Source: Iamia sp. SCSIO 61187 (GTDB taxonomy: Bacteria; Actinomycetota; Acidimicrobiia; Acidimicrobiales; Iamiaceae). From it: a stretch of DNA of 64,000 bases. Both the position numbers and the translations under genes were made by a program. The notes beneath the pieces are model-generated. The model saw only the letters and a program-made list of their open reading frames with translations. It did no database searches and had not been told where the DNA came from. Below, piece by piece: positions 41,765 through 49,690 of this stretch; the stretch's first letter is position 1, and each line of letters starts with the position of its first letter. The stretch spans positions 744,001-808,000 of the forward strand of contig NZ_CP050948.1 in NCBI RefSeq assembly GCF_019443745.1. The letters run 5' to 3'.

Positions 41765-42406
41765 ATGGCCCCGAGCACCGCCCTCACCTCCCGCCCCGAC
41801 GCCGAGCTGGCCCGGCTCTTCCAGGAGGGGGACGGCGACGCCCTCGACGTGCTGCTCACCCGGTACCGGCGCTTCGCCCGGTCCCGGTCCCGCAGCTACT
41901 TCCTGATGGGCGGCGATGCCGACGACCTCGAGCAGGAGGCGCTGATCGGCCTGTACAAGGCGGTCCGCGACTACTGCCCGGACCACGAGGTCGCGTTCCG
42001 GCCCTTCGCCGAGCTGTGCATCACCCGCCAGCTCCTGAGCGCCATCAAGACGGCCAACCGCCACAAGCACCAGCCCCTCAACACCTCGGTGTCGCTCCAC
42101 GGCGTGCGCGACGGGAGCGAGGACGAGGGCCGCACCCTCGAGGAGCGGCTGCCGTCGCCGTCGGCCATGGACGACCCCGCCGAGCGCCTGCTGGGTGACG
42201 AGCAGGTCGCCGTCCTCGCCGAGGCCATGGCCTCGGACCTCTCCCACCTCGAGATGGAGGTGCTCCGGCTCTACGTGGCCGGCCGCTCCTACGTCGAGAT
42301 CGCCGACGAGGTCGGCCGTCACGCCAAGTCGGTGGACAACGCCGTGCAGCGCATCAAGCGCAAGCTCGGCCGCAGCCTGGCCGAGTACGAGACCGCCTCG
42401 GCCTGA
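41765..42406 (+). CDS. sigH: RNA polymerase sigma factor, SigH/Spo0H-like
   Basis: A 213-residue sigma-70-family factor of the Spo0H type. Region 2 reads SRSRSYFLMGGDADDLEQEALIGLYKAVRDY; then FAELCITRQLLSAIKTANRHKH, and the C-terminal region 4 has GRSYVEIADEVGRHAKSVDNAVQRIKRKL. From memory of Bacillus SigH, these segments match almost residue for residue. ATG 41765 is chosen for its AAGGAA site; ATG 41717 would add 16 residues. The regulon is unknown here; the gene follows rlmB as in Bacillus. Confidence 0.9.
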   Translation: MAPSTALTSRPDAELARLFQEGDGDALDVLLTRYRRFARSRSRSYFLMGGDADDLEQEALIGLYKAVRDYCPDHEVAFRPFAELCITRQLLSAIKTANRHKHQPLNTSVSLHGVRDGSEDEGRTLEERLPSPSAMDDPAERLLGDEQVAVLAEAMASDLSHLEMEVLRLYVAGRSYVEIADEVGRHAKSVDNAVQRIKRKLGRSLAEYETASA

Positions 42407-42578
42407 AGCCAGGTCGCAGGCCTCGCCGCTCCTCATCCCGGGGTCCTGCTCTCGGCCTTCCCGCCGAAGCTCGCTTCGCTCGCCGGCTCGATCCGACGCA
42501 CGCCGGGTGGAGGGGCTGCCGCCGGGCCGGACCGGACCGTCGTCGCGAACCGGACGGGCTCGACGCAGCCGCGGCCCG

Positions 42579-43097
42579 CTACTCCCGGGCGGGGAGGGGC
42601 ACGACCGTGCCGGCGAGCAGGTCGTCGACCCGCCGCCGGTGGTCGGCGGCCATCACCGCGGGCACGTCGGCCGGCGCGAACCACGCCCACCCCGCCACCT
42701 CGGCCGGATCGGGCCGGACCTCGCCGGTGGCCCTCCCGGCGTAGACCAGCACCAGCAGGTGCTGGCCCTGGGCCGAGGCCTCGACGTAGACGCCGACCAG
42801 TCCGGTGAGGGTCACCTCGAGGCCGAGCTCCTCGCGGACCTCCCGGCGGGCGGCGTCCTCGGGGTGCTCGCCCAGCTCGACGAAGCCCCCCGGCGTCTCC
42901 CACATCCCGGCGTAGGGCTCGCGGGCCCGCCGGGCGAGGAGGATCTGGCCGGCGTCGTCCTGGATCACCACCGCGGCGCAGGGGGCGTTGCGGACGTGGA
43001 CCCACCGCGACCCGTGGGTCGGGCAGGTGGGGGTGCCGGCCTCGTCGTCGGGGCTCGGCGCCCCGCACCTGTCGCAGTGCCGCACGCCGATCGCCAT
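42579..43097 (-). CDS. Nudix hydrolase with zinc ribbon
   Basis: A 172-residue pyrophosphohydrolase of unknown substrate. It opens with a zinc-ribbon-like HCDRCGAPSP...CPTH pair. The Nudix box is intact: GGFVELGEHPEDAARREVREELG, matching GX5EX7REUXEEXGU. Zinc-ribbon Nudix proteins include NADH pyrophosphatases, but this one lacks other NudC features I know. ATG 43097 has TAGGGT 6 nt upstream. Bases 42407-42578 beyond its 3' end hold a CTCGCTTCGCTC motif and no gene. Confidence 0.92.
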   Translation of the reverse strand: MAIGVRHCDRCGAPSPDDEAGTPTCPTHGSRWVHVRNAPCAAVVIQDDAGQILLARRAREPYAGMWETPGGFVELGEHPEDAARREVREELGLEVTLTGLVGVYVEASAQGQHLLVLVYAGRATGEVRPDPAEVAGWAWFAPADVPAVMAADHRRRVDDLLAGTVVPLPARE

Positions 43098-43103
43098 CGA
43101 CCG

Positions 43104-43109
43104 ACCCTA
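43104..43109 (-). promoter_or_regulatory. Predicted -10 of the Nudix gene (leaderless)
   Basis: TAGGGT on the minus strand lies exactly 6 nt before ATG 43097. Confidence 0.55.
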
Positions 43110-43163
43110 GACACCCGACGTCCGTCCGCCGCCCCGCCCGGCGTGGCCGCCGCCCCGGCCCCG

Positions 43164-43169
43164 TAGCCT
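43164..43169 (+). promoter_or_regulatory. Predicted -10 of fdhD
   Basis: TAGCCT lies 7 nt before ATG 43177. Confidence 0.5.
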
Positions 43170-43176
43170 GCGGGGC

Positions 43177-43968
43177 ATGGCCCACTCCCGGTCGCGACGG
43201 CTGATGGTGCGCCGCCACGACGGCGGCTCGGCCCGTCGGGCCCCCGACGACGTCGCCGTCGAGGAGCCGCTGGAGATCCGCGTCGACGGCCAGGTCGCCA
43301 CCACCACGATGCGCACCCCGGGCAACGACCACGACCTGGCCGTGGGGTTCGCCTGGGCCGAGGGGCTGCTCGACGGCGCCCGCCTCGACGGCGTCCGCTC
43401 GTGCGGCCTGGGCCTCGACGAGCGGGCCGCCTTCAACGTGGTCGACGTGGCGACCGGCGGGACGGCCCGACCGGTCGTGCCCCGGCTGACGCCCACCACC
43501 GCCGCCTGCGGCGTGTGCGGGTCGGCGACCGTCGACGAGATGCTCGACCGGCTGCGCCCCCTCGACGGCGTCCCGTCGATCCCGGTCACGGTCCTGGTCG
43601 CCATGGCCGAGGCGGTGCGGCCGCACCAGGAGCTCTTCGCCCGCACCGGCGGCGTGCACGCCGCCGCCGCCTTCCGCCCCGACGGGGAGGTAGTGCTCGT
43701 CCGGGAGGACATCGGTCGCCACAACGCCGTGGACAAGGTCGTGGGCCGGCTGCGCCTCACCGAGGCCCTGCCGGCGTCCGACCTCGGGCTCTACGTGTCG
43801 GGGAGGGCCGGCTTCGAGATCGTCCAGAAGGCGTGGGCCGCCGGCTTCGGCACCGTGGTCGCCGTCGGCGCCCCCACCTCGCTCGCCGTCGAGGTCGCCC
43901 GCACCGCCCGCATCACCCTCGCCGCGTTCCTGCGACCGGGCGGTCTGAACGTCTACTCGCCGGACTGA
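43177..43968 (+). CDS. fdhD: Formate dehydrogenase accessory sulfurtransferase
   Basis: FdhD passes sulfur from a cysteine desulfurase to the molybdenum cofactor of formate dehydrogenase. 263 residues; the reactive pair is in TTAACGVCGSATVDEML, and GNDHDLAVGFAWAEGLL, FARTGGVHAAA and VREDIGRHNAVDKV are family signatures. No formate dehydrogenase gene is in the window. Confidence 0.96.
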   Translation: MAHSRSRRLMVRRHDGGSARRAPDDVAVEEPLEIRVDGQVATTTMRTPGNDHDLAVGFAWAEGLLDGARLDGVRSCGLGLDERAAFNVVDVATGGTARPVVPRLTPTTAACGVCGSATVDEMLDRLRPLDGVPSIPVTVLVAMAEAVRPHQELFARTGGVHAAAAFRPDGEVVLVREDIGRHNAVDKVVGRLRLTEALPASDLGLYVSGRAGFEIVQKAWAAGFGTVVAVGAPTSLAVEVARTARITLAAFLRPGGLNVYSPD

Positions 43969-43992
43969 CGCCGCCGCCGGGAGGGGCGACGC

Positions 43993-44952
43993 TCAGTCCC
44001 GCGTCGCCAGGGTCAGGGCGAAGTCGCCGTCGGGGTCGGTCCAGGTCTGGGCCGCGCCGAAGCCGGCCTTGGCCAGCAGGGGGGCCAGCCCCTCGAGCCG
44101 GAACTTGGCGCTGATCTCGGTCTGGATCGACTCCCCGTCGGCGAAGGGGACCTCCAGGTCGCACGCCGGCACCCGCAGCACCTGGGCGCCGTCGGACACG
44201 AGGTGCATCTCGATGCGCTCGCGGTCCGGGTCCCACCGCGCCTGGTGGCGCCAGCGCCGCAGGGCGGCGTCGGCCCCCAGCTCTCGGTTCAGCACGGCCA
44301 GCACGTTCCGGTTGAACGCGGCGGTCACTCCGACGGGGTCGTCGTAGGCGGCCAACAGGCGATCGACGTCCTTCACCAGGTCGGTGCCGAGGAGCAGGCC
44401 GTCGCCCGGCTCGAGCGTGGCCGCGACCCGGTCGAGGAAGCGACCCTGCTCGTCGGGGGTGAGGTTGCCGATGGTGCCGCCCAGGAACACGACCAGCCGC
44501 CGCCCCCCGGTGGGGATGCGGTCCAGGTCGTGCAGGAAGTCGCCGACGACGGGGACGACCTCGACCGCGGGCCGCTCGGCGGCGATGGCGGTGGCGGCCT
44601 GGTCGAGGATGCCGGCGCTGACGTCGAGCGGGCAGAAGCGTCGGAGGTGACCGGCGGCGGCGAAGGCGTCGAGCAGGAGGCGGGTCTTCTCCGACGTGCC
44701 CGAGCCCAGCTCGACGACGGTGTCGGCCCCCGAGGCGGCGGCGATCTCGCCGGACCGGGCGACCAGGATGGCCCGCTCCCGGGCCGTCGGGTAGTACTCC
44801 GGCAGCCGGGTGATGGCGTCGAACAGGACGCTGCCCAGGTCGTCGTAGAACCACTTGGGCGACAGCCACCGCTGCGGCTCCTCGCGGAGCGTCCGCCCGA
44901 CGCTCGCCGCCATCGTCTCGGAGGCGGACGGGATGTCCGGGGTGGGCGTCAT
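43993..44952 (-). CDS. egtD: L-histidine N(alpha)-methyltransferase
   Basis: EgtD trimethylates histidine to hercynine, the first ergothioneine step. 319 residues with the SAM loop VVELGSGTSEKTRLLLDAF, the early PKWFYDDLGSVLFDAIT and RLPEYYPTARE, and FLGGTIGNLTPDEQ. It follows egtB on the same strand; its ATG overlaps the egtB stop (ATGA). Confidence 0.96.
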   Translation of the reverse strand: MTPTPDIPSASETMAASVGRTLREEPQRWLSPKWFYDDLGSVLFDAITRLPEYYPTARERAILVARSGEIAAASGADTVVELGSGTSEKTRLLLDAFAAAGHLRRFCPLDVSAGILDQAATAIAAERPAVEVVPVVGDFLHDLDRIPTGGRRLVVFLGGTIGNLTPDEQGRFLDRVAATLEPGDGLLLGTDLVKDVDRLLAAYDDPVGVTAAFNRNVLAVLNRELGADAALRRWRHQARWDPDRERIEMHLVSDGAQVLRVPACDLEVPFADGESIQTEISAKFRLEGLAPLLAKAGFGAAQTWTDPDGDFALTLATRD

Positions 44953-46247
44953 GCGTCGGCGGCGAGGCGGACGCCGGAGAAGGCCCACCGGGCCCGGGGC
45001 GGGAAGAAGTTCCGGTAGGTCGCCCGGGCGTGCCCCGGCGGGGTGGCGCAGCTCGAGCCCCGGAGGACGACCTGCCCGCTCATGAACTTGCCGTTGTACT
45101 CGCCGACCGCGCCCGGCGGAGGGGTGTAGCCGGGGAAGCCGACGTAGGCGCTGGCGGTCCACTGCCACACCTCGCCGAACGCCTGGCGGAGCGGCCCGAC
45201 GGCGCCCTCGGCGCCCCGGGGGTGGGGGCCGGCGGCCGAGAAGGTCGGCTCGACGAAGGGCTGGGCGGCCACGGCCGCCTCCCACTCCTGCTCGGTGGGG
45301 AGCCGGGCCCCGGCCCAGCGGGCGAAGGCGTCGGCTTCGTAGTGGCTGACGTGGACGACGGGGCGGTGCGGGTCGACCTCGTGGCGCCCGGCGAGGGTGA
45401 ACTCGTGCCAGGCGTCGCCGACCTGCTCCCAGTAGAGCGGGGCCTCCCACCCGCCGGCCTGGACCTCGGCCCAGCCGTCGGACAGCCAGAGCTCGGGGCG
45501 CTGGTAGCCCCCGTCGGCCACGAACTCCTGCCACTCGCCGTTGGTGACGAGCCGGTCGGCGAGCCGGTGGGGGCGGAGGAGGGTGTCGTGGCGGGGGCCC
45601 TCGTTGTCGTAGGCGAACCCGTCGCCGTCGTGGCCCACGGCGACGATGCCGCCGGGTCGGTCGAGCCACCGGAGGGGGCCGGGGTCGGCCGCCCGCTGCG
45701 GGTCGTGGGCCAGGTAGGCGGGCCGGAGGGGGTTGCACGAGAGCACGTGCTTGATGTCCATGAGGAGCAGCTCCTGGTGCTGCTGCTCGTGGTGGAGGCC
45801 GAGGGTGACCAGCTCGTGGACGGCCTCGCCGATGTCGGACGACAAGGTGGCGGCCATCGAGCGGTCGACCGCCTCGCGGTAGGACCCGACCTCCGAGGCG
45901 GTGGGCCGGGTGATCTGACCCCGGTCGGCTCGGGTGTGCCGGGCGCCCACGGTCTCGTAGTACGAGTTGAACAGGTAGCCGAAGGCCTCGTGGAACGGCT
46001 GGTAGCCGCCCCGGTGGGGCTGGAGGACGAAGGTCTCGAAGAACCAGGTGGTGTGGGCCCGGTGCCACTTGGTGGGGCTCACGTCGGGCATGGTCTGGAC
46101 CGTCTGGTCCTCGGGGCCCAGCGGGGCGGCGAGCTCCTCGGTCAGGTCCCGGACCTCGTGGTAGCGCCCCACGAGGGTGGGCGAGGCCGGTGCGGGGGCG
46201 TCGGCCGGGATGTCGGCCGTGGTCTCGGCGGTGGTCGGTGGCGGCAC
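44949..46247 (-). CDS. egtB: Ergothioneine synthesis sulfoxide synthase
   Basis: Iron-dependent enzyme that joins hercynine to a thiol donor with oxygen. 432 residues: an N-terminal DinB-like helical domain with the iron ligands in HHEQQHQELL (HX3HXE), and a C-terminal FGE-sulfatase domain (ARLPTEQEWEAAV, GEVWQWTASAYVGFPGY, VVLRGSSCATP). GTG 46247 is chosen over an upstream GTG because GAGGAGG lies 4 nt before it. With egtD this is a two-gene cluster; egtA, egtC and egtE are not in the window, so the thiol donor (cysteine or gamma-glutamylcysteine) is undecided. Confidence 0.95.
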   Translation of the reverse strand: MPPPTTAETTADIPADAPAPASPTLVGRYHEVRDLTEELAAPLGPEDQTVQTMPDVSPTKWHRAHTTWFFETFVLQPHRGGYQPFHEAFGYLFNSYYETVGARHTRADRGQITRPTASEVGSYREAVDRSMAATLSSDIGEAVHELVTLGLHHEQQHQELLLMDIKHVLSCNPLRPAYLAHDPQRAADPGPLRWLDRPGGIVAVGHDGDGFAYDNEGPRHDTLLRPHRLADRLVTNGEWQEFVADGGYQRPELWLSDGWAEVQAGGWEAPLYWEQVGDAWHEFTLAGRHEVDPHRPVVHVSHYEADAFARWAGARLPTEQEWEAAVAAQPFVEPTFSAAGPHPRGAEGAVGPLRQAFGEVWQWTASAYVGFPGYTPPPGAVGEYNGKFMSGQVVLRGSSCATPPGHARATYRNFFPPRARWAFSGVRLAADA

Positions 46248-46365
46248 AGCGCCTCCTCGGTCGGGGGCGCCGCCCACGCTACCCACCACCGCCGGCGAGC
46301 GGAGCGAGTGGGGCAGGCCAGCACCGTGACAGCGAAGCGGCGGGCTCCGGGCCCGGGTCGGGCGC

Positions 46366-46371
46366 TACCGT
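46366..46371 (+). promoter_or_regulatory. Predicted -10 of tRNA-Thr
   Basis: TACCGT lies 10 nt before the mature 5' end of the tRNA. The same hexamer at a non-coding RNA supports reading TAnnnT as a -10 element. Confidence 0.5.
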
Positions 46372-46381
46372 GAGCGGCCCC

Positions 46382-46454
46382 GCCGGGTTAGCTCAGTTGG
46401 CAGAGCACCTCTCTTGTAAAGAGGATGTCGCCGGTTCGATCCCGGCACCCGGCT
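46382..46454 (+). tRNA. tRNA-Thr (anticodon TGT)
   Basis: The full cloverleaf is visible: acceptor GCCGGGT/ACCCGGC, D-stem GCTC/GAGC, anticodon stem CCTCT/AGAGG around CTTGTAA with TGT at the anticodon, and T-arm GCCGG-TTCGATC-CCGGC. The discriminator is T and the CCA end is not encoded. It decodes ACA. Confidence 0.97.
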
Positions 46455-46500
46455 CCGACGCCGTCGCCGCGACCAGGGCCTCAGCGTCCCCGGCGCCGTC

Positions 46501-47532
46501 TCAGCCGTCCAGCAGGTTCCGGACCGTGCGCTCCGAGCGGCTCATGGCCGCGGTCGAGCGCGACGCCTTCCACGTCTCGGCGAGGGCACCGGACCGGTAC
46601 CCGTCGGGCACGACGGGGTGGACGTAGCACGTGCGGCAGACGGTGGGCGTGTTGCCCAGCACGTCGGCCGCCTCCTCGAAGGCGCGGATCACGAGCTTGT
46701 CGCAGGGCTGGTCGTCGGCGCAGGGGTGGGCGAGGGTGCCGGCGGCGACGCTGGTGCCGCCCCAGGTCCGGAAGTCCTTGGCGCTCACCCCGTCGCCCAT
46801 CCGGGCCCGCAGGTACTCGTTGACCTCGGCCGAGGAGACGTGCCCGACCTCGCCGTCGTCGTCCAGGAAGGAGAAGAGGTGCTTCCCGGGGAGCTCGTGG
46901 CAGCGCTTGGCGATGCGCGCCAGCCGGGCGTCGTGGAGGCTGAGGCGCTGGGCCACGCCCGACTTGCCGACGAAGTCGAGCTCGATCGTCCCCCCGTCGA
47001 CCTCGACGTGGTCCGGCCTGAGGGTGGTCAGCCCGAAGCTCTCGTTGTCCTCGGCGTAGCGCTCGTTGCCGACCCGGATGAGCGTCTCGTCGAGGAGCCG
47101 GACCACCAGGGCCGTGACCTTCTCGGGCGGCAGCCCGCGGCGGGAGAGGTCGGCGTCGACGGCGCGCCGCAGGTCGGGCAGGGCGTCGGCGAAGTCGGCC
47201 AGCCGCTCGTACTTGGCCGCGTCGCGGACCTCCCTCCAGCGGTCGTGGTACCGGTAGACCTTGCGACCCTTGGCGTCCCGGCCCGTGGCCAGGAGGTGGG
47301 CGTTCGGGTCGGGGCTGATCCACACGTCGGTCCACGCCGGCGGGATGGCGAGCGACCGGATCCGGTCCTTCTCGGCGGCGGGCAGCACGTTGCCCCGCCG
47401 GTCGACGTAGGAGAACCCCCGGCCCCGCCGGACGCGGCGGTGGCCGGGGGCCTGGTCGGTGACGTAGGTGAGGCCGGCGGACTCGGCCACCGCCTCGGGG
47501 TCCTCGGCCGGGTCGAGCCCGACGACGCTCAT
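46501..47532 (-). CDS. DNA topoisomerase type IB
   Basis: A 343-residue bacterial eukaryote-type topoisomerase I that relaxes supercoils through a 3'-phosphotyrosine. The N-terminal domain has FSYVDRRGNVL and IRSLAIPPAWTDVWI. The catalytic domain includes FVGKSGV, GTSVAAGTLA and CRTCYVHPVV, with Tyr303 the likely nucleophile. Common but scattered in actinobacteria. It is convergent with tRNA-Thr; no partner gene is obvious. Confidence 0.93.
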   Translation of the reverse strand: MSVVGLDPAEDPEAVAESAGLTYVTDQAPGHRRVRRGRGFSYVDRRGNVLPAAEKDRIRSLAIPPAWTDVWISPDPNAHLLATGRDAKGRKVYRYHDRWREVRDAAKYERLADFADALPDLRRAVDADLSRRGLPPEKVTALVVRLLDETLIRVGNERYAEDNESFGLTTLRPDHVEVDGGTIELDFVGKSGVAQRLSLHDARLARIAKRCHELPGKHLFSFLDDDGEVGHVSSAEVNEYLRARMGDGVSAKDFRTWGGTSVAAGTLAHPCADDQPCDKLVIRAFEEAADVLGNTPTVCRTCYVHPVVPDGYRSGALAETWKASRSTAAMSRSERTVRNLLDG

Positions 47533-47562
47533 GGGACGGGCCCGCGGGGTGGCCGGGGCGGG

Positions 47563-47796
47563 CTACTCGTGGGCCCGCTGCTCGGCCTCGTGGGCCGCGG
47601 CCTCGGCGCGGGCCTTGTCGGCCTCGGCCTCCTTCTTGGCCACGTCGCGCTGGGCGTCGGCCTTGTCCTGCTGGGCCCGGCCCTCGTCGGCCATCCCGTC
47701 GTTGCCGGTCACGGCCCCGACGACCTCCTTGGCCTTGCCCTTGATGCCCTCGCCGGCGCCCTTGGCGCCCGCCTCTGGTCCGCTGTCTCCGGCCAC
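47563..47796 (-). CDS. CsbD-like stress protein
   Basis: A 77-residue hydrophilic CsbD/microaggregate-binding-like protein, with GAGEGIKGKAKEVVGAVTGN followed by an Ala/Lys/Glu-rich helix. ATG 47802 abuts the GAGGAG site with no spacing, so GTG 47796, 6 nt from it, is the likelier start (VAGDSGPEAG). A sigma-B/F-like promoter lies upstream. csbD in Bacillus is a sigma-B gene. The molecular function is unknown. Confidence 0.8.
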   Translation of the reverse strand: MAGDSGPEAGAKGAGEGIKGKAKEVVGAVTGNDGMADEGRAQQDKADAQRDVAKKEAEADKARAEAAAHEAEQRAHE

Positions 47797-47826
47797 GCCC
47801 ATCTCCTCTGGTAGGGGGCCAGGGGG

Positions 47827-47851
47827 CTTCCCGCGGCCCCCGGGGGCAAAC
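47827..47851 (-). promoter_or_regulatory. Candidate sigma-B/F-type promoter of the csbD-like gene
   Basis: On the minus strand GTTT (47851-47848), a 15-nt spacer and GGGAAG (47832-47827) match the GTTT-N15-GGGTAT pattern. The predicted start is about 24 nt before GTG 47796, leaving room for GAGGAG. Confidence 0.55.
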
Positions 47852-47928
47852 CCGCGATCCCCCGTCGCACCCTCACCCGACAGGGTGATGGGTCCCGGCG
47901 GCCGAGGTTCCGACGCACGGGTGGTCAG

Positions 47929-47934
47929 TAGGAT
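47929..47934 (+). promoter_or_regulatory. Candidate -10 of the PAS gene
   Basis: TAGGAT lies 13 nt before ATG 47948; the leader would be about 7 nt. Confidence 0.35.
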
Positions 47935-47947
47935 GCGCCGTCGCACC

Positions 47948-48532
47948 ATGAGCACCACCTCTCCCGCCCTCGCCGACCTCCTGAGCCGGATGCGCGAGCT
48001 CGGCCTCGACGACTCCGTCGGGCCCGAGCTGGCCGCCCTGCGGGACGAGGTCCAGGCCACCACCAGCCAGCTCGAGGCGACCACCAAGGAGCTGGTCACG
48101 GCCACCTCGGACCTCGAGGCCACCGGCGACGAGCTGGCCCGGGCCGCCACCGAGCTGAGCGCCGTCAACGAGGAGCTCGAGCAGCGCTCCAGCGACGTGG
48201 AGCGGGTCACGGCCTACCTGCAGTCGGTCATCGACGGCGTGCCCGGCGCGGTCGTGGTCGTCGACGTCGACCAGAAGGTCCGGGCCTGGAGCGCCGGTGC
48301 CGCGGCCCGCTGGGGTTCCCCCCGCTCGGACGTGAGCGGCAGGGCGTTCGGCCGACTCGACCTGAAGGGCGAGACACCCGACCTGATCGGGTGCGTGCGG
48401 TCGATCCTGGCCGACGAGTCGGTGGCCGGCGAGCCCACCCCGGTGGGCGAGGACGGGGCCGAGGCCCGGTGCCACCCGCTGCGGGGCGCCGACGGCGGGC
48501 TCGAGGGCGCCGTCCTCTTCGTCACCGGCTGA
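47948..48532 (+). CDS. Coiled-coil PAS-domain protein
   Basis: A 194-residue cytoplasmic protein. About residues 20-90 form a coiled coil of repeated LEAT/ELV heptads (VTATSDLEATGDELARAATE). A PAS domain follows (SVIDGVPGAVVVVDVDQKVR, then AWSAGAAARWG). The pair resembles the coiled coil plus PAS found after the CheR domain in CheB/CheR fusion proteins, but no methyltransferase or kinase is present. It may sense a small ligand and bind a partner. It converges on the B/F-type sigma gene 28 bp away. Confidence 0.8.
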   Translation: MSTTSPALADLLSRMRELGLDDSVGPELAALRDEVQATTSQLEATTKELVTATSDLEATGDELARAATELSAVNEELEQRSSDVERVTAYLQSVIDGVPGAVVVVDVDQKVRAWSAGAAARWGSPRSDVSGRAFGRLDLKGETPDLIGCVRSILADESVAGEPTPVGEDGAEARCHPLRGADGGLEGAVLFVTG

Positions 48533-48545
48533 GGAACCCGACGGC

Positions 48546-48562
48546 GACCGCCGGAGGCGGTC
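48546..48562. terminator. Short hairpin between convergent genes
   Basis: GACCGCC (48546-48552) and GGCGGTC (48556-48562) pair over 7 bp around GGA, overlapping the sigma gene stop. Weak, but it sits in the 28-bp convergent gap. Confidence 0.4.
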
Positions 48563-49526
48563 AGGCCTCCATGTGGCTGCGGAGCCGCTTGACGATGCTG
48601 GCGATCCACCGCGACACCTGCATCTGGCTCACGCCGTAGCGCTCGGCGATCTGCGACTGCGTCAGCTCGTCGAAGAAGTACAGGCGGATCACGTCCCGGT
48701 CGCGGTCGCCCAGCAGCTCGATGGCCTGGTCGAGCACCAGCTGGTCCTCGGCCACGAGCAGGTTGCGGTCGGTGTCGCCGACGACCTCGTGCTGGCTCGG
48801 GCCGTCGACGGTCGGCGTGGAGTCGAGCGACGACGGCGTCCGGGCCGCGGCCGCCTGCTGGGTCTCGAGCAGGTCCTTGGTCTCGATCCCGAGCTCCTCG
48901 GCGATCTCGTGGGCCTTGGGCGACCGGCCCAGCTCGGTGGTGAGGCGGTCGGCGGCTTCGCGCGCCGGCACGGCCAGCTCGTGGACCCGCCGGGGCACCC
49001 GGATGCTCCAGCCGTGGTCGCGGTAGTGGCGGCGGAGGGCGCCCAAGATCGTCGGGGTGGCGAAGGCCGGGAACGGCAGCCCCCGCTCGCAGTCGAACCG
49101 CTGAAGGGCGACGACCAGCGACTCGCGCGCCACCTGGTCGAGGTCGTCGCTCGGCTCGCGGTCGCGCCGCAGCCGCCGCGACAGCGACAGGGCGTACTGC
49201 TCGTACTCGGCGACGAGGGCGCCCAGGTCCTCCGAGCTGCCCGAGCGGGCGTAGCGCACGTGCAGGATCCACACCTCGAGCGGGACGCCGGGGCGCCGGC
49301 TCCAGTCCCGGGCGTCGTCGCCGCGGGGGACCGTCCGACGGGCCTGCAGGACGTCGACCACGTCGGTGACCTGGTCCAGCGTGCGGCGCACGCGACGGCG
49401 GCAGGTCCGGCTGCGGGTGGCCACCCGCTTGCTCTCGGCCGTCGCCTCACCTGCCCGATGGAGGCCGTCGGCCAGCTCGTCGATGACGGAGGTGGGCGCC
49501 GATCCGGCGCCGGCGGAGCCGGTCAC
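48561..49526 (-). CDS. B/F/G-type RNA polymerase sigma factor
   Basis: A 321-residue sigma-70 factor of the SigB/SigF group. An N-terminal extension of about 80 residues (basic, RRTLDQVTDVVDVLQAR) is longer than usual. Region 2 has DLGALVAEYEQYALSLSRRL and DLDQVARESLVVALQRFDCERG; region 3 has IRVPRRVHELAVPAREA; region 4 ends in LTQSQIAERYGVSQMQVSRWI. No anti-sigma or antagonist gene lies next to it. A GGGTAG on the minus strand at 49577-49572 could be part of its own promoter, though no good GTTT precedes it. Confidence 0.92.
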   Translation of the reverse strand: MTGSAGAGSAPTSVIDELADGLHRAGEATAESKRVATRSRTCRRRVRRTLDQVTDVVDVLQARRTVPRGDDARDWSRRPGVPLEVWILHVRYARSGSSEDLGALVAEYEQYALSLSRRLRRDREPSDDLDQVARESLVVALQRFDCERGLPFPAFATPTILGALRRHYRDHGWSIRVPRRVHELAVPAREAADRLTTELGRSPKAHEIAEELGIETKDLLETQQAAAARTPSSLDSTPTVDGPSQHEVVGDTDRNLLVAEDQLVLDQAIELLGDRDRDVIRLYFFDELTQSQIAERYGVSQMQVSRWIASIVKRLRSHMEA

Positions 49527-49675
49527 GGGGCGATCGGAGGGGGCGTCGGGGAGGTCGGCACGACCCGACGTCTACCCGATCGCCGGGCCGTTGACCCCTC
49601 CGAGACGGGTGGGGACGCCCCGCCTCACCCCATGGGATGAGGCGAGGGCGGTCGGCTCCGCCGTCCCGCCGGCCC

Positions 49676-49681
49676 TACCGT
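49676..49681 (+). promoter_or_regulatory. Predicted -10 of the O-antigen-ligase-like gene
   Basis: TACCGT lies 9 nt before ATG 49691. Confidence 0.4.
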
Positions 49682-49690
49682 GGCCCCCTC

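Noticed and set aside
46382-46454. Phage or island attachment site at tRNA-Thr
   Set aside because: No integrase, no duplicated tRNA 3' end seen nearby, and flanking genes are ordinary chromosomal genes.
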